From DATDVC01 sp964601125 (GTDB lineage Bacteria > Patescibacteriota > Minisyncoccia > Phycocordibacterales > WO2-35-19): a DNA stretch of 64,000 bases. The notes under the pieces are model-generated. The model did no database searches and was not told the DNA's origin. It saw only the letters and a list, made by a program, of their open reading frames with translations. The DNA lies in contig CAZRKB010000001.1 in the NCBI GenBank assembly GCA_964601125.1, positions 1-64,000 of the forward strand, given 5' to 3'. Of the stretch, positions 31,882 through 40,159 are shown in pieces (within the stretch, counting starts at the first letter, position 1; each line of letters opens with the position of its first letter). The position numbers were made by a program, and so were the translations under genes.

Positions 31882-31900
31882 ATTTATAGTCGCTTTGCTT
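31882..31900. repeat. 19-nt dispersed repeat overlapping the copA stop
   Basis: It is identical to 24245-24263. It supplies the last codons of copA (KAKRL-stop) on the minus strand. Confidence 0.8.
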
Positions 31901-34208
31901 TTAATCGGAGTGAATTGGCTACCACCGAAACGCTTGACATTGCCATAGCAAAACCGGCAAAAATCGGCGAGAGCAGCCAGCCAAAAAGAGGGTAAAACAA
32001 GCCGCCCGCCAGTGGGATACCGACAATATTATAGACAAAAGCCCAAAAAAGATTCTGTTTGATGCCGGCCATGGTAACCCTGGAAAGTCTGATTGCCTTA
32101 ATGAGCTTCGATATGTCTCCATGGAGCAAAGTGATACCAGCCGACTCGATAGCCACATCTGTACCAGTCGCCATGGCGATACCAATATCTGCTTCGGCGA
32201 GCGCTGGTGCATCATTAACACCGTCTCCAACCATAGCCACCACTTTACCCTTTGATTGGATATCCCTTATCTTTGTAAGTTTTTCATCAGGCAACACTTC
32301 CGCCACCACTTCATCAATACCGACTTCGCTAGCGATATGGGCCGCAGCATTTTTGTCATCGCCTGTAAGCATTACCGTTTTGATCTTCATCCGATGAAGA
32401 TTTTTGATCGCCTCTACTGCTTCAGGTTTTATTTTGTCACCAACCGCAATGAGTCCCAAAACTCTGTCTTTGGTCGCCACAAAGATCGGAGTCTTACCAT
32501 TTCTGGTTTCTTGCTCTACCTTTACCGAATCGAAACTGAGCCCCAAATCAATCATCAACTTACTGTTGCCGGCATAATAATCCTCTCCCCCGATCTTCCC
32601 GGTCACCCCCTTGCCTTTGATGGATTCAAAGCTTTCTGTTTGTTTAGATTCAAAATTATTATTCTTAGCATAAGAGACGATAGCATGAGCAATCGGGTGT
32701 TCAGATTTTTGCTCAAGAGACACCAAAATCTGGAGGAGCACTTCATCGCTTAAGCTAGAATAATTTTGAATTGAAGTCACTTCTGGTTTACCGAGAGTGA
32801 TTGTCCCGGTTTTATCCATCACCAAAGTATCTACTTTGTGTAATTTTTCGAGAGTAGCGGCATCTTTTACCAATATACCCTCCCTTGCTCCTTTGCCGAC
32901 ACCTACAATGACCGCTGTCGGAGTAGCAAGACCCAGAGCACAAGGACAAGCAATAACAAGAATGCCAACAAAAGAAACTAGCCCCATTGAAAACGCTTCT
33001 TTAAAGCCCAAATAGCTACTACCGATGGTAAGCCACAATCCAAGAGAGATGACGGCGAGCACCAGTACCACCGGCACAAAAATGGCTGATATTTTGTCCG
33101 CCAGAGCTTGGATCGGCGCCTTGCTTCCTTGGGCCTCTTCAACCATTTTAATTATTCTGGAGAGCATTGTTTCCGAGCCCACTTTAGTCGCCCGAAAAAC
33201 AAAAGAGCCAGTAGTATTGATAGTACCACCAGTCACCAGATCACCGATTTTTTTCTCAACCGGCATCGGTTCACCACTCACCATCGACTCATCGACATAC
33301 GAAACACCTTCTACCACCACCCCATCTACCGGCAATGAACCTCCGGGACGCACCACAATCAAGTCACCATGGACAACCATTTGGACTGACACCTCTTCCT
33401 CCTTACCATTTCGTCTTACTAAAGCGGTTTTGGCTTGAAGATTTAGAAGTTTTTCAATGGCGTCGCCGGTTTTGAGTTTAGATTTTGCTTCAAGATATTT
33501 ACCGAGAGTAATGAAGGCAATAACCACAATAGTCACTTCATAATAATTTTGCTTAGTGTTAATAAGGGACGAAAGACTCATCTCAAAAGCTGAGGCGATA
33601 AAACTATACAAAAAGGCAACTAGTGTACCGATACCAATCAACGTATCCATATTGGCCTTGCCGTAACGCAAAAAACGATAAACACCCATCAGATATGGTC
33701 GGCCAGCCACAAAAAGAGCATAGGTAGCAAAAACCGGCATCAAATGATGGAAAAAATCCATCCAAATTTGTGGTATTTCTGATGAAAATCCCAACTTAAC
33801 ACCAAATTCCCAAACCATTAACAAAATGCTAATGAAAGAAATCGGAATAAGTGTCATCACCTTACTTTTGAGATCCGATATTTCAGAAAGTTTGTCTTTT
33901 TTTGATTGGTTGATACCCAAATGAGCCGCATGTTCTTCTTCGGACATACCCATTTCCCTGGCACCGCGCACAAATTCAACACCAGAAGCATCTTGGTTTT
34001 GAATAAAAGTATAACCCAAAGGTTCAATCTTTGAAGAAAGTTTGGCAATGCTTGTTTTTGAGTTATCAAAACCAAGTTTGGCGGCTTCAGTGCCATAATT
34101 CACTTCGGCAAAATTGACCCCCTCTTCTTTTTTCAATGTTTTCTCAATAATCGCAGCGCAAGAAGCGCAGTGCATCCCTTTTATTCTGTAAGTTTTTGTA
34201 TTTTGCAT
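31884..34208 (-). CDS. copA: Copper-exporting P1B-type ATPase
   Basis: CopA pumps Cu(I) out of the cytoplasm with ATP. It is 774 aa. One N-terminal HMA domain carries GMHCASCAAIIEK. Membrane metal site CPCALGLATPTA, phosphorylation site DKTGTITLGKP, actuator SGEPMPVEK, ATP-binding SEHPIAHAIV and hinge GDGVNDAPALAEADIG are all visible, with two C-terminal membrane helices after. It is 4 nt downstream of csoR. The C-terminal tail is encoded by a dispersed 19-nt repeat. It should be induced by copper through CsoR. Confidence 0.97.
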   Translation of the reverse strand: MQNTKTYRIKGMHCASCAAIIEKTLKKEEGVNFAEVNYGTEAAKLGFDNSKTSIAKLSSKIEPLGYTFIQNQDASGVEFVRGAREMGMSEEEHAAHLGINQSKKDKLSEISDLKSKVMTLIPISFISILLMVWEFGVKLGFSSEIPQIWMDFFHHLMPVFATYALFVAGRPYLMGVYRFLRYGKANMDTLIGIGTLVAFLYSFIASAFEMSLSSLINTKQNYYEVTIVVIAFITLGKYLEAKSKLKTGDAIEKLLNLQAKTALVRRNGKEEEVSVQMVVHGDLIVVRPGGSLPVDGVVVEGVSYVDESMVSGEPMPVEKKIGDLVTGGTINTTGSFVFRATKVGSETMLSRIIKMVEEAQGSKAPIQALADKISAIFVPVVLVLAVISLGLWLTIGSSYLGFKEAFSMGLVSFVGILVIACPCALGLATPTAVIVGVGKGAREGILVKDAATLEKLHKVDTLVMDKTGTITLGKPEVTSIQNYSSLSDEVLLQILVSLEQKSEHPIAHAIVSYAKNNNFESKQTESFESIKGKGVTGKIGGEDYYAGNSKLMIDLGLSFDSVKVEQETRNGKTPIFVATKDRVLGLIAVGDKIKPEAVEAIKNLHRMKIKTVMLTGDDKNAAAHIASEVGIDEVVAEVLPDEKLTKIRDIQSKGKVVAMVGDGVNDAPALAEADIGIAMATGTDVAIESAGITLLHGDISKLIKAIRLSRVTMAGIKQNLFWAFVYNIVGIPLAGGLFYPLFGWLLSPIFAGFAMAMSSVSVVANSLRLKAKRL

Positions 34209-34212
34209 ATTA

Positions 34213-34479
34213 TTAACTTATCTTCTTAAGTCTATAAACATTTAGGATTTCTTTGGTTGCCTTACTGGCCTCCCCTTTTTTGATTTGAGGCACCAAGCAA
34301 GAGCTGAGATGATTTTCCATTATTGCATCTTCAATACTAGACAGAGCGCGCTTCACTGCAGAAGTCTGGGTAATGATGTCGATACAATAAACCCCCTTTT
34401 CAACCATTTCTTGTAAACCTCTAACTTGCCCCTCAATAATTTTGAGCCGGCGATTGATCCTTGATTTTGGTGTTGTCAT
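34213..34479 (-). CDS. csoR: CsoR-family copper-sensing repressor
   Basis: From ATG 34479 (MTTPKSRINRRLKIIEGQ) it has 88 aa. The DUF156 helical core IIEGQVRGLQEMVEKGVYC contains the first Cys; NHLSSCLV provides the His and second Cys of the Cys-His-Cys Cu(I) site. This start is chosen because the promoter -10 lies at 34489-34494, so the ATG at 34488 would precede the transcript start. The gene heads the copA operon and is autoregulated through the operator at 34492-34508. Confidence 0.95.
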   Translation of the reverse strand: MTTPKSRINRRLKIIEGQVRGLQEMVEKGVYCIDIITQTSAVKRALSSIEDAIMENHLSSCLVPQIKKGEASKATKEILNVYRLKKIS

Positions 34480-34488
34480 AGCAACCAT

Positions 34489-34515
34489 CTTATACCCCCT
34501 GGGGGTATTTGTAAA
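34489..34515 (-). promoter_or_regulatory. Promoter of the csoR-copA operon
   Basis: On the minus strand TTTACA (34510-34515) and TATAAG (34489-34494) are 15 nt apart, and the spacer is the operator palindrome. The start would be near 34482, a few bases before the csoR ATG at 34479. Confidence 0.65.
34492..34508. promoter_or_regulatory. CsoR-type operator
   Basis: ATACCCCC-T-GGGGGTAT is a perfect 17-nt palindrome of the kind bound by CsoR proteins (runs of C then G flanked by TA). It overlaps the -10 and the spacer of the operon promoter, so apo-CsoR binding would block RNA polymerase and Cu(I) binding would release it. Confidence 0.9.
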
Positions 34516-34659
34516 GTGAGTCTGTGGATAGGATAAATTTTGTATAAAATAGAAGGAGTGAGCGGGGCAAAATGTTCTTGGAGAAAACCCTAAGCAACTA
34601 AACAAAGATGGAGTTTAAAGGCTCCGAGTGTTTTCGGAAAAAACATTATTCTGTTGCGT

Positions 34660-35100
34660 TCACCGATGCATCGGACGCAGATGCGCGGCGACACCAATAG
34701 CCGTGGCGATAATGACTAAATTTTTGATTATGTATTGACCTTCAAGAGTGGGGACCAGAGTTTGGTTCCAGGTTTCTCCTGGCAAGAAAAACAGCGGGCC
34801 GGCGGTAGTCACCATGTGTAAAAGAAGCATGGGTATCACCCCCCTTTCTGCCCCGGGTATTAAAAACAGTATTCCTATCAAGCATTCAAACAAACCGAAA
34901 ATAATAAAAAAAGTCTGGAACTCCATTATCGGCATAGTCTCATTGAAAAGATTTTGTACCACCTGACTTGCCGGCGACATACCTATCATCTTCAAAATCC
35001 CAAACCAAAAGAAAACTACAAAAAGGGCCAGCCGCGAAACCGGCATCGAGATGCGTTTAAAAAAATTTATGATTTTAATATCAATAGTTCGGAGTGACAT
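34660..35100 (-). CDS. DoxX/DUF417-like four-helix membrane protein
   Basis: From ATG 35100 (MSLRTIDIKIINFF) it has 146 aa and four hydrophobic helices. The FVVFFWFGILKMIG motif and the MLLLHMVTTAGPLFFLPGE end match the YkgB/DoxX-like group, which is of uncertain function and often found near redox or metal genes. It lies 171 nt upstream of csoR on the same strand, outside the CsoR operator. Confidence 0.75.
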   Translation of the reverse strand: MSLRTIDIKIINFFKRISMPVSRLALFVVFFWFGILKMIGMSPASQVVQNLFNETMPIMEFQTFFIIFGLFECLIGILFLIPGAERGVIPMLLLHMVTTAGPLFFLPGETWNQTLVPTLEGQYIIKNLVIIATAIGVAAHLRPMHR

Positions 35101-35163
35101 GCGAAAATTATAATATAAAAAATCAGCTCGGCACACCCATTACTTGGGTATACAAATTAAAAA

Positions 35164-35673
35164 CTACTTTAATTTTTCTAAAACACTCGATTCGTCCAGA
35201 TCTTGACGGTTAAATTTTGTACCTTGAAATTTCATTTTTTCAATCAAAAACTCGGGGCTGTGCCATTCAAGCACGCTTTCACACTCAACATCGTTTTTAC
35301 TTCTCTTCCCCAAATCCTGACTTTTTAATTTGCAGAGAAAATAAAGAGTGGTTTTTTCAATTTCAACTTCACTTCCCTTGTGTTTAAAACGACTTTGGAT
35401 GGAACCCAGATAATCAACAATTTCCGCTTCAGCTCCAAACTCTTCCAAAAGTCCCCGATGTACCGTTTGCTCCAAAGTCTCCCCCATTTCAACGGTCTCC
35501 CGCATCAAAATATAAAAATCATCCAATCCTTGGTCTTTCCAATACCCAGCAAACTCTGATCCATTTTTCGAATCAAAATGATGCGCACAAACTTCATCAT
35601 TTCCATTCACCAAAACCGCCCCCACTGACACATGTCTCGGGTGTTCATTGTTGCCCTGAAAATAGTTTTTCAT
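35164..35673 (-). CDS. Nudix-like hydrolase with divergent Nudix box
   Basis: The 169-aa product has a Nudix fold pattern: HVSVGAVLVNGNDEVCAH, then ETVEMGETLEQTVHRGLLEEFGAE, which aligns with the Nudix box. The REUxEE core is RGLLEEFG, so one Glu is replaced by Gly, and the leading Gly is displaced. The remaining Glu pair is kept. Activity on a nucleoside diphosphate derivative is possible but uncertain. It is a single gene between the DoxX-like gene and hicBA. Confidence 0.78.
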   Translation of the reverse strand: MKNYFQGNNEHPRHVSVGAVLVNGNDEVCAHHFDSKNGSEFAGYWKDQGLDDFYILMRETVEMGETLEQTVHRGLLEEFGAEAEIVDYLGSIQSRFKHKGSEVEIEKTTLYFLCKLKSQDLGKRSKNDVECESVLEWHSPEFLIEKMKFQGTKFNRQDLDESSVLEKLK

Positions 35674-35749
35674 AGAGGGATTATAGCAAATTTAGAGTTA
35701 GAAAAGCTCGGCTATATGATTTTAGGAAATATGCTATAATATAGGTGTA

Positions 35750-35986
35750 ATGAAAAATATAATTCAATTTCTAATAACCGAGGAAGACGGAGTTTATACC
35801 GCAGAAGCTATGAATGCGGGCATAGTTACTGATGGCAAAACTTTCGAGGAGCTTAAGAAAAATATCGTAGAAGCGGTAGAACTCTATTTCGAAGGAGAAG
35901 ATTTGGCTTCTCTCGGGTTTAGCCGCACCCCTTCTATCCTTACCAACTTTGAACTCTCTCTGAATTCAAATGGGGTCAAAGCTTAA
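35750..35986 (+). CDS. hicB: HicB-type antitoxin
   Basis: The 78-aa protein has the partial RNase-H-like HicB fold (IQFLITEEDGVYTAEAMNAG, TDGKTFEELKKNIVEAVELY). It overlaps hicA by 17 nt, so the pair is translationally coupled. It lacks a clear C-terminal DNA-binding domain. A TATAAT box lies about 12 nt before the ATG. Confidence 0.88.
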   Translation: MKNIIQFLITEEDGVYTAEAMNAGIVTDGKTFEELKKNIVEAVELYFEGEDLASLGFSRTPSILTNFELSLNSNGVKA

Positions 35987-36212
35987 AGTCCTGTCCAGCA
36001 AAGATGTTTTGAAAATTTTATCTGGTTTTGGTTTTTCTATACATAGTCAAAGAGGAAGTCACATAAAACTTAAAAGATTTATGCCAATAGGCGAAGAAAC
36101 CCTTTTGGTTCCTGAGCGCAATCCGATCCCAAGAGGCACATTAAAAGCAATTTTCAACCAAGCCTCTGAATACATCTCTAAATCCGAGTTGCAGAAACAT
36201 TTTTATAATTAA
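35970..36212 (+). CDS. hicA: HicA-type mRNA interferase toxin
   Basis: The 80-aa toxin has the dsRBD-like HicA fold with the catalytic His in QRGSHIKLKR and the PIPRGTLKAIF end. It cleaves mRNA when not bound by HicB. The antitoxin-first order is less usual than hicA-hicB but known. The gene ends 7 nt before the 3' end of tRNA-His on the other strand. Confidence 0.9.
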   Translation: MGSKLKVLSSKDVLKILSGFGFSIHSQRGSHIKLKRFMPIGEETLLVPERNPIPRGTLKAIFNQASEYISKSELQKHFYN

Positions 36213-36218
36213 TTCGTG

Positions 36219-36290
36219 GGTGACTATCCGGATTCGAACCGGAGATAAAGGCTCCACAAACCTCTGTGTTACCACTACACCATAGTCACC
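36219..36290 (-). tRNA. tRNA-His (GTG)
   Basis: The cloverleaf has the anticodon loop TTGTGGA. With U8 fixed, the acceptor is GTGACTA/TAGTCAC and the extra G-1 at 36290 is encoded opposite C73 at 36219, as required for tRNA-His identity. CCA is not encoded. Confidence 0.93.
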
Positions 36291-36331
36291 AATAATCAAA
36301 ATAATTGCACAAAAATGGAGATTTTTCCAGA

Positions 36332-36976
36332 CTACCGATAATCAGGCGCTTCTTCTTTGATACCAGAGAGATAGTTGGAATACCGAGCAAGAGCATAGAG
36401 AGCACTCGAGAGACGATTGAGGAAAGCTCTTGTGTGCGAGCTTATATGCTTTGGTTTATTTTCTAATTTTGACTGAGAAGGAAAATCTTTTTCAAAAAGA
36501 GTGCGGTTCATCTCTTCTTCTGCTACTTGAGTTACTCGTCTTTCGGCTCTGCGGGCAATAGTCCGAGCTATGTCAAATATTGCACCTAGGCCAGCCCCTC
36601 CCATCTGATCCTTACCCAAATCTTCCGGTCCACCAGAAATAAAGAAGGATTTTATCGGCGGCATCTTTTTTTCGATACCATTTATAATTTCCTCAAGCTC
36701 TTTTACTTTTGCCTCTGGGATGGTTTTGTCCGCCCCAGCGAGCTCAGCCTGGATTATAAAAAGATTTTTCTGAATATTGTGCACTATTTGCGACAAATCT
36801 CTGCCTTCAAACTTAAAGCTCAAATAAGCTGACTGGACCTTGCAAAGACCCAGGAACGAATTTATCTCATCAAGACTACCGAGAGCTTCAGCAATAGCCG
36901 AACTTTTTGAAATCCTCTGATTTGAGTCCAGAGTTTTAGTGGTCCCATCATCTCCTTTTCCTGTAAATAATGCCAT
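36332..36976 (-). CDS. ATP:cob(I)alamin adenosyltransferase, PduO type
   Basis: The enzyme makes adenosylcobalamin. From ATG 36976 (MALFTGKGDDGTTK) it has 214 aa. The ATP-binding N-terminus TGKGDDGTT, the IARRAERRV block and the C-terminal FLNRLSSALYALARYSNY are typical. It starts 6 nt after the tRNA-Leu 3' end. No cobalamin synthesis genes or B12-dependent enzymes are in the window, so it must serve an enzyme elsewhere, perhaps a class II ribonucleotide reductase, using scavenged cobamide. Confidence 0.94.
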   Translation of the reverse strand: MALFTGKGDDGTTKTLDSNQRISKSSAIAEALGSLDEINSFLGLCKVQSAYLSFKFEGRDLSQIVHNIQKNLFIIQAELAGADKTIPEAKVKELEEIINGIEKKMPPIKSFFISGGPEDLGKDQMGGAGLGAIFDIARTIARRAERRVTQVAEEEMNRTLFEKDFPSQSKLENKPKHISSHTRAFLNRLSSALYALARYSNYLSGIKEEAPDYR

Positions 36977-36982
36977 GTCTTT

Positions 36983-37067
36983 TGGTGCGCAGAGGGAGAC
37001 TTGAACTCCCACGCCTTACGGCACACGCACCTCAAGCGTGCTTGTCTACCAATTCCAACACCTGCGC
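36983..37067 (-). tRNA. tRNA-Leu (GAG)
   Basis: The 85-nt class II tRNA has the anticodon loop TTGAGGT on a CACGC/GCGTG stem and a variable arm TGCC-gtaa-GGC. Its 3' end reads GCGCACCA, so this tRNA encodes CCA, unlike the other tRNAs in the window. Confidence 0.93.
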
Positions 37068-37092
37068 TTATGGCGCGCATTATAGTGTAGAT

Positions 37093-37566
37093 TTACTCTT
37101 TTTTCAATTCAGCCTTTTGTTCTGTGTTTTCGAGAGAAGTTTCTTCTTCCCCCCTCTCCTCTTGCAAGGAGAGGGGTTGGGGGTGAGGTAGTTCCTCTGG
37201 CACCTCTCTTACATTTCTCATCGCTCTCTTGATTTCTTTGGCTGCCTTTTTCCTTATGTGGTATAGCTTAGCCCTGCGAACTTTTGAGCGCTTTACTACT
37301 TCTATTTTTTCTATGCTTGGAGAATATATAGGGAAAATCCTCTCCACCCCCACACCAGAAGTAACCTTTCTTAATGTAAATGTTCCACCTGCTTCCCTGC
37401 CATGCTTTACAGCCAAACAAAGACCCTCGAAGGCCTGCAATCTGGTTTTTGGTTTGCCGGTCTTTTTATCCTTTTCGATAATTTTTTGGGTAACCTTAAC
37501 AGTATCCCCGGATCTTATATCCAAATTTTTCCTTTCTTCTATTTTTACTGGTGAAATGATTTTCAT
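37093..37566 (-). CDS. rplS: Ribosomal protein bL19 with repeat-derived tail
   Basis: From ATG 37566 (MKIISPVKIEERKNLDIRS) it has 157 aa. The L19 core is clear: SGDTVKVTQKI, RLQAFEGLCLAVKHG and SGVGVERIFPIYSPSIEKIEV. Beyond the usual end, the tail LPHPQPLSLQEERGEEE is encoded by a copy of the dispersed palindrome, then Glu/Lys-rich residues follow. It directly follows rplB (1 nt), an unusual place; rplS is normally with rpsP-rimM-trmD. Confidence 0.95.
   Translation of the reverse strand: MKIISPVKIEERKNLDIRSGDTVKVTQKIIEKDKKTGKPKTRLQAFEGLCLAVKHGREAGGTFTLRKVTSGVGVERIFPIYSPSIEKIEVVKRSKVRRAKLYHIRKKAAKEIKRAMRNVREVPEELPHPQPLSLQEERGEEETSLENTEQKAELKKE
37149..37189. repeat. Palindromic element (family 1) inside rplS
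   Basis: CCCCCTCTCCTCTTGC-AAGGAGAGGGG, then TTGGGGGTGAGG, lies in frame near the 3' end of rplS and is read as LPHPQPLSLQEERG. Confidence 0.9.
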
Positions 37567-37567
37567 A

Positions 37568-38413
37568 TTATTTCTTAGCAACTCTCCTTCTGCTTACAAT
37601 ATATTTATCAGAATACTTCTTTGATCGACGTGTTTTCTGACCTTTACCTGTTGGTCTACCCCAAAGAGAAACCGCCCTCTTTCTGCCTCTACCTTGACGG
37701 CCTTCGCCTCCACCATGTGGATGATCAACTGGGTTCATAGCTGTACCCCTAACAGTAGGGCGTATACCCTTCCATCGCGATCTACCGGCCTTTCCATAAT
37801 TTTCAAGTCTTTTTTCTTCATTTGACACCTCACCTATGCTTGCAAAACAGCCCTCTCGCACTTTTCTTACTTCAGTTGACGGCATCTTCAAGTCAACATA
37901 GCCAGCATCCTTTGCGACAACTTGCACGAAGTTGCCAGCAGACCTGGCGATCTTGGCACCCTGATAAGGCTTGAGTTCTACATTGTAAACAAATGTCCCT
38001 ACAGGTATCAATTTCAAAGGAAGCCTGTTTCCTTGCTTTATTTCAGCGTTTTCTCCAGTCACAAACTCTTCTCCAGGCTTTACACCCTTTGGTAATAAAA
38101 CGTATTTCTTCTCACCATCTCTATAGACAGCGAGACCAATAAAGCCAGTACGGTTTGGATCATATTCAACCGAAACTATTTTGTATGGTATACCGATTTT
38201 TTTGTAATTAAAATCAACTTCCCTCCAAAGACGTTTGTGTCCGCCCCCTTTGTGTCGCACACTGATCCTGCCCGATCCGCTTCTACCTACAGCCCTCTTC
38301 CTTCCGTGCAAGAGAGACTTTAGAGGCTGATTTCCGGTAAGCACACCCTTATAAAGCACCACGCTCGTGTGCCTCCTTGATTTGGTTGTTGGTTTGTAAG
38401 TTTTGATTGCCAT
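37568..38413 (-). CDS. rplB: Ribosomal protein uL2
   Basis: The 281-aa protein supports peptidyl-transferase function and subunit joining. Motifs: GRNSSGRIS-like region GRSGSGRISVRHKGGGHKR, YDPNRTGFIGL, and the C-terminal GTAMNPVDHPHGGGEGRQG with the conserved His. The next gene should be rpsS, which is instead at 12.6 kb; rplS follows here. Confidence 0.98.
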   Translation of the reverse strand: MAIKTYKPTTKSRRHTSVVLYKGVLTGNQPLKSLLHGRKRAVGRSGSGRISVRHKGGGHKRLWREVDFNYKKIGIPYKIVSVEYDPNRTGFIGLAVYRDGEKKYVLLPKGVKPGEEFVTGENAEIKQGNRLPLKLIPVGTFVYNVELKPYQGAKIARSAGNFVQVVAKDAGYVDLKMPSTEVRKVREGCFASIGEVSNEEKRLENYGKAGRSRWKGIRPTVRGTAMNPVDHPHGGGEGRQGRGRKRAVSLWGRPTGKGQKTRRSKKYSDKYIVSRRRVAKK

Positions 38414-38445
38414 TTTGGTAAATTTAAAGATTGAAATCTAAAACA

Positions 38446-38736
38446 TTATTCGATCTTATCTCCACTTTTAAGATAAACATACGCCTTTTTTACCCCTGGT
38501 TTTACACCTTTTTTCCCCCTAACAAAGACTGACTTGCTTGGGTTTTTAACTATATTTACTTTAATCGGAGTAACTTTATAAAAGGCTTCTATAGCGTTTA
38601 CAACATCACCCTTTTTAGCATTAGAAGCTATTTCAAAAGTGTGCACGTTGCCACCGACGGCCACGTGGTTAGCCTTCTCTGTTATCCTTGGTCTTAGCAA
38701 GGTTCCTGCGTATTTTGCTTTGTTATCTGTAGCCAT
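38446..38736 (-). CDS. rplW: Ribosomal protein uL23
   Basis: The 96-aa exit-tunnel protein has LLRPRITEKANHV, TFEIASNAKKGDVVNAIEAFY and VNIVKNPSK. It is the docking site for trigger factor and SRP. It is in the standard place between rplD and rplB, 9 nt after rplD. Confidence 0.97.
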   Translation of the reverse strand: MATDNKAKYAGTLLRPRITEKANHVAVGGNVHTFEIASNAKKGDVVNAIEAFYKVTPIKVNIVKNPSKSVFVRGKKGVKPGVKKAYVYLKSGDKIE

Positions 38737-38745
38737 TTTTAAAAA

Positions 38746-39417
38746 TTATTTCTTAGTCTTAGCTGACAAAATCGCTAAAGATTTTTCTGGATCAGTTACC
38801 ACAAGATACTTGTATTTTAAAACATCAACAGCATTCAAATCTTTCATTTGGCCAACTTCCAGATTCCCAAAATTATTAAAGCTCTTTTTTGTATTTTCAT
38901 TTTTTTCCGCAAGGGCTATAAAAGCTGCATTATTTTTCTTTGCTATGTATTCAAATTCTTTTACTTTAGAAAGGGCACTAATTACACTTTTTGCTTCTTT
39001 GGTTTTTGGAGCTTTAAAACTCAAGTTTTCAACAAAAATCATTTCTCCATCTTTAAATTTTTTAGAAAGAAGAGCAAAAAGAGCCTTGGTTTTCATTTTT
39101 TTGTTTATCTTCCTGGAATAATCTTTTTCATTTCTTGGCCCATGCGCAACACCACCACCAACCCATATAGGGCTTCTTCTGGAACCATGTCTTGCTCGAC
39201 CGGTACCTTTTTGCCTCCAGGGCTTTTTGCCGGTACCAGAAACTTCTCCGCGATTTTTAGTGTGAGCGATTGGAGTCCTCTCATTGCCCAACATCGAAAC
39301 ATATACTTGGTGCACCAACCTTTCCACGCTTTCATTCCAAGGCAAACCAAACACGCCCTCCGGTAGTTTTACCTTTCCAGCCTCTTTTCCTGCTTGGTTG
39401 TAAACTTTTGTTTCCAT
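38746..39417 (-). CDS. rplD: Ribosomal protein uL4
   Basis: The 223-aa protein has the long tunnel loop with GTGKKPWRQKGTGRARHGS and RSPIWVGGGVAHGP, and the globular part ends TDPEKSLAILSAKTKK. It lies 5 nt after rplC. Confidence 0.98.
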   Translation of the reverse strand: METKVYNQAGKEAGKVKLPEGVFGLPWNESVERLVHQVYVSMLGNERTPIAHTKNRGEVSGTGKKPWRQKGTGRARHGSRRSPIWVGGGVAHGPRNEKDYSRKINKKMKTKALFALLSKKFKDGEMIFVENLSFKAPKTKEAKSVISALSKVKEFEYIAKKNNAAFIALAEKNENTKKSFNNFGNLEVGQMKDLNAVDVLKYKYLVVTDPEKSLAILSAKTKK

Positions 39418-39422
39418 GATTA

Positions 39423-40040
39423 TTATCCCTTAATTTCAACTAGCGTTCCCCTTCGTCCCGGCACTGCCCCAGAAACCACCATAGTATTAGAAGTTGGGTC
39501 AATGTGTAAAATCTTAACCTTCTTTAAAGTTACCCTGTCGCTACCCATTCTGCCGGCCATCCTCATTCCTTTTGCAACCCTGCCTCCAGCACGTCCTCCG
39601 CTACCACCGATAGACCCCGGCTCTCTTTCAGAATGTTTTTGTCCGTGACTTCTGGGCCCTCCATGGAAGCCATGCCTCTTTACTACGCCCTGGAAACCTT
39701 TGCCCTTTGAAACAGCCGAGAGCGATACTTTTTGGCCCGCTTCAAAAACCTCTAAACCAATTTTTGCTCCTTTTTCAAAAGAAGCCGAATCATCTACTCT
39801 AAACTCTTTTATTATAGCTGGAGCCTCAATGCCCTTTAAATGACCCTTTAAAGGTTTTGACACGTTTTTTTCTTTACGATATCCGCTACCAACCTGGACC
39901 GCGTTGTAGCCGTCTTTTTCTTTAGTTTTTACCTGAGTAACAACAACCGACTCTGCACTCAGAATAGTTGCAGGCCTGACCTTACCCTCCTCATCAAAGA
40001 TTTGGGTCATATTCATTTTTTTAGCTAAAACAAATTTCAT
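39423..40040 (-). CDS. rplC: Ribosomal protein uL3
   Basis: From ATG 40040 (MKFVLAKKMNMTQIFDEEG) it has 205 aa; a longer in-frame start at 40082 adds residues not typical of L3. The central loop GFQGVVKRHGFHGGPRSHGQ and RVAKGMRMAGRMGSDRVT are hallmark. It assembles early on 23S rRNA. Confidence 0.98.
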   Translation of the reverse strand: MKFVLAKKMNMTQIFDEEGKVRPATILSAESVVVTQVKTKEKDGYNAVQVGSGYRKEKNVSKPLKGHLKGIEAPAIIKEFRVDDSASFEKGAKIGLEVFEAGQKVSLSAVSKGKGFQGVVKRHGFHGGPRSHGQKHSEREPGSIGGSGGRAGGRVAKGMRMAGRMGSDRVTLKKVKILHIDPTSNTMVVSGAVPGRRGTLVEIKG

Positions 40041-40159
40041 GGAAATAGACCGGTTAAAAGAAAAACACCTTTTTCGGCTCAAATAAAGCTAACAGATATC
40101 GTCTAAAAACGCAAGGGTTTTGACATAAACAAAACTGCCCCTTTATGGGGCGGTTTTGT

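Noticed and set aside
38660..38675. CCACGTGG motif in rplW and a CCACGTGG at about 57569
   Set aside because: They share only the CACGTG centre with parS and lack the TGTTT/AAACA flanks, so they are chance.
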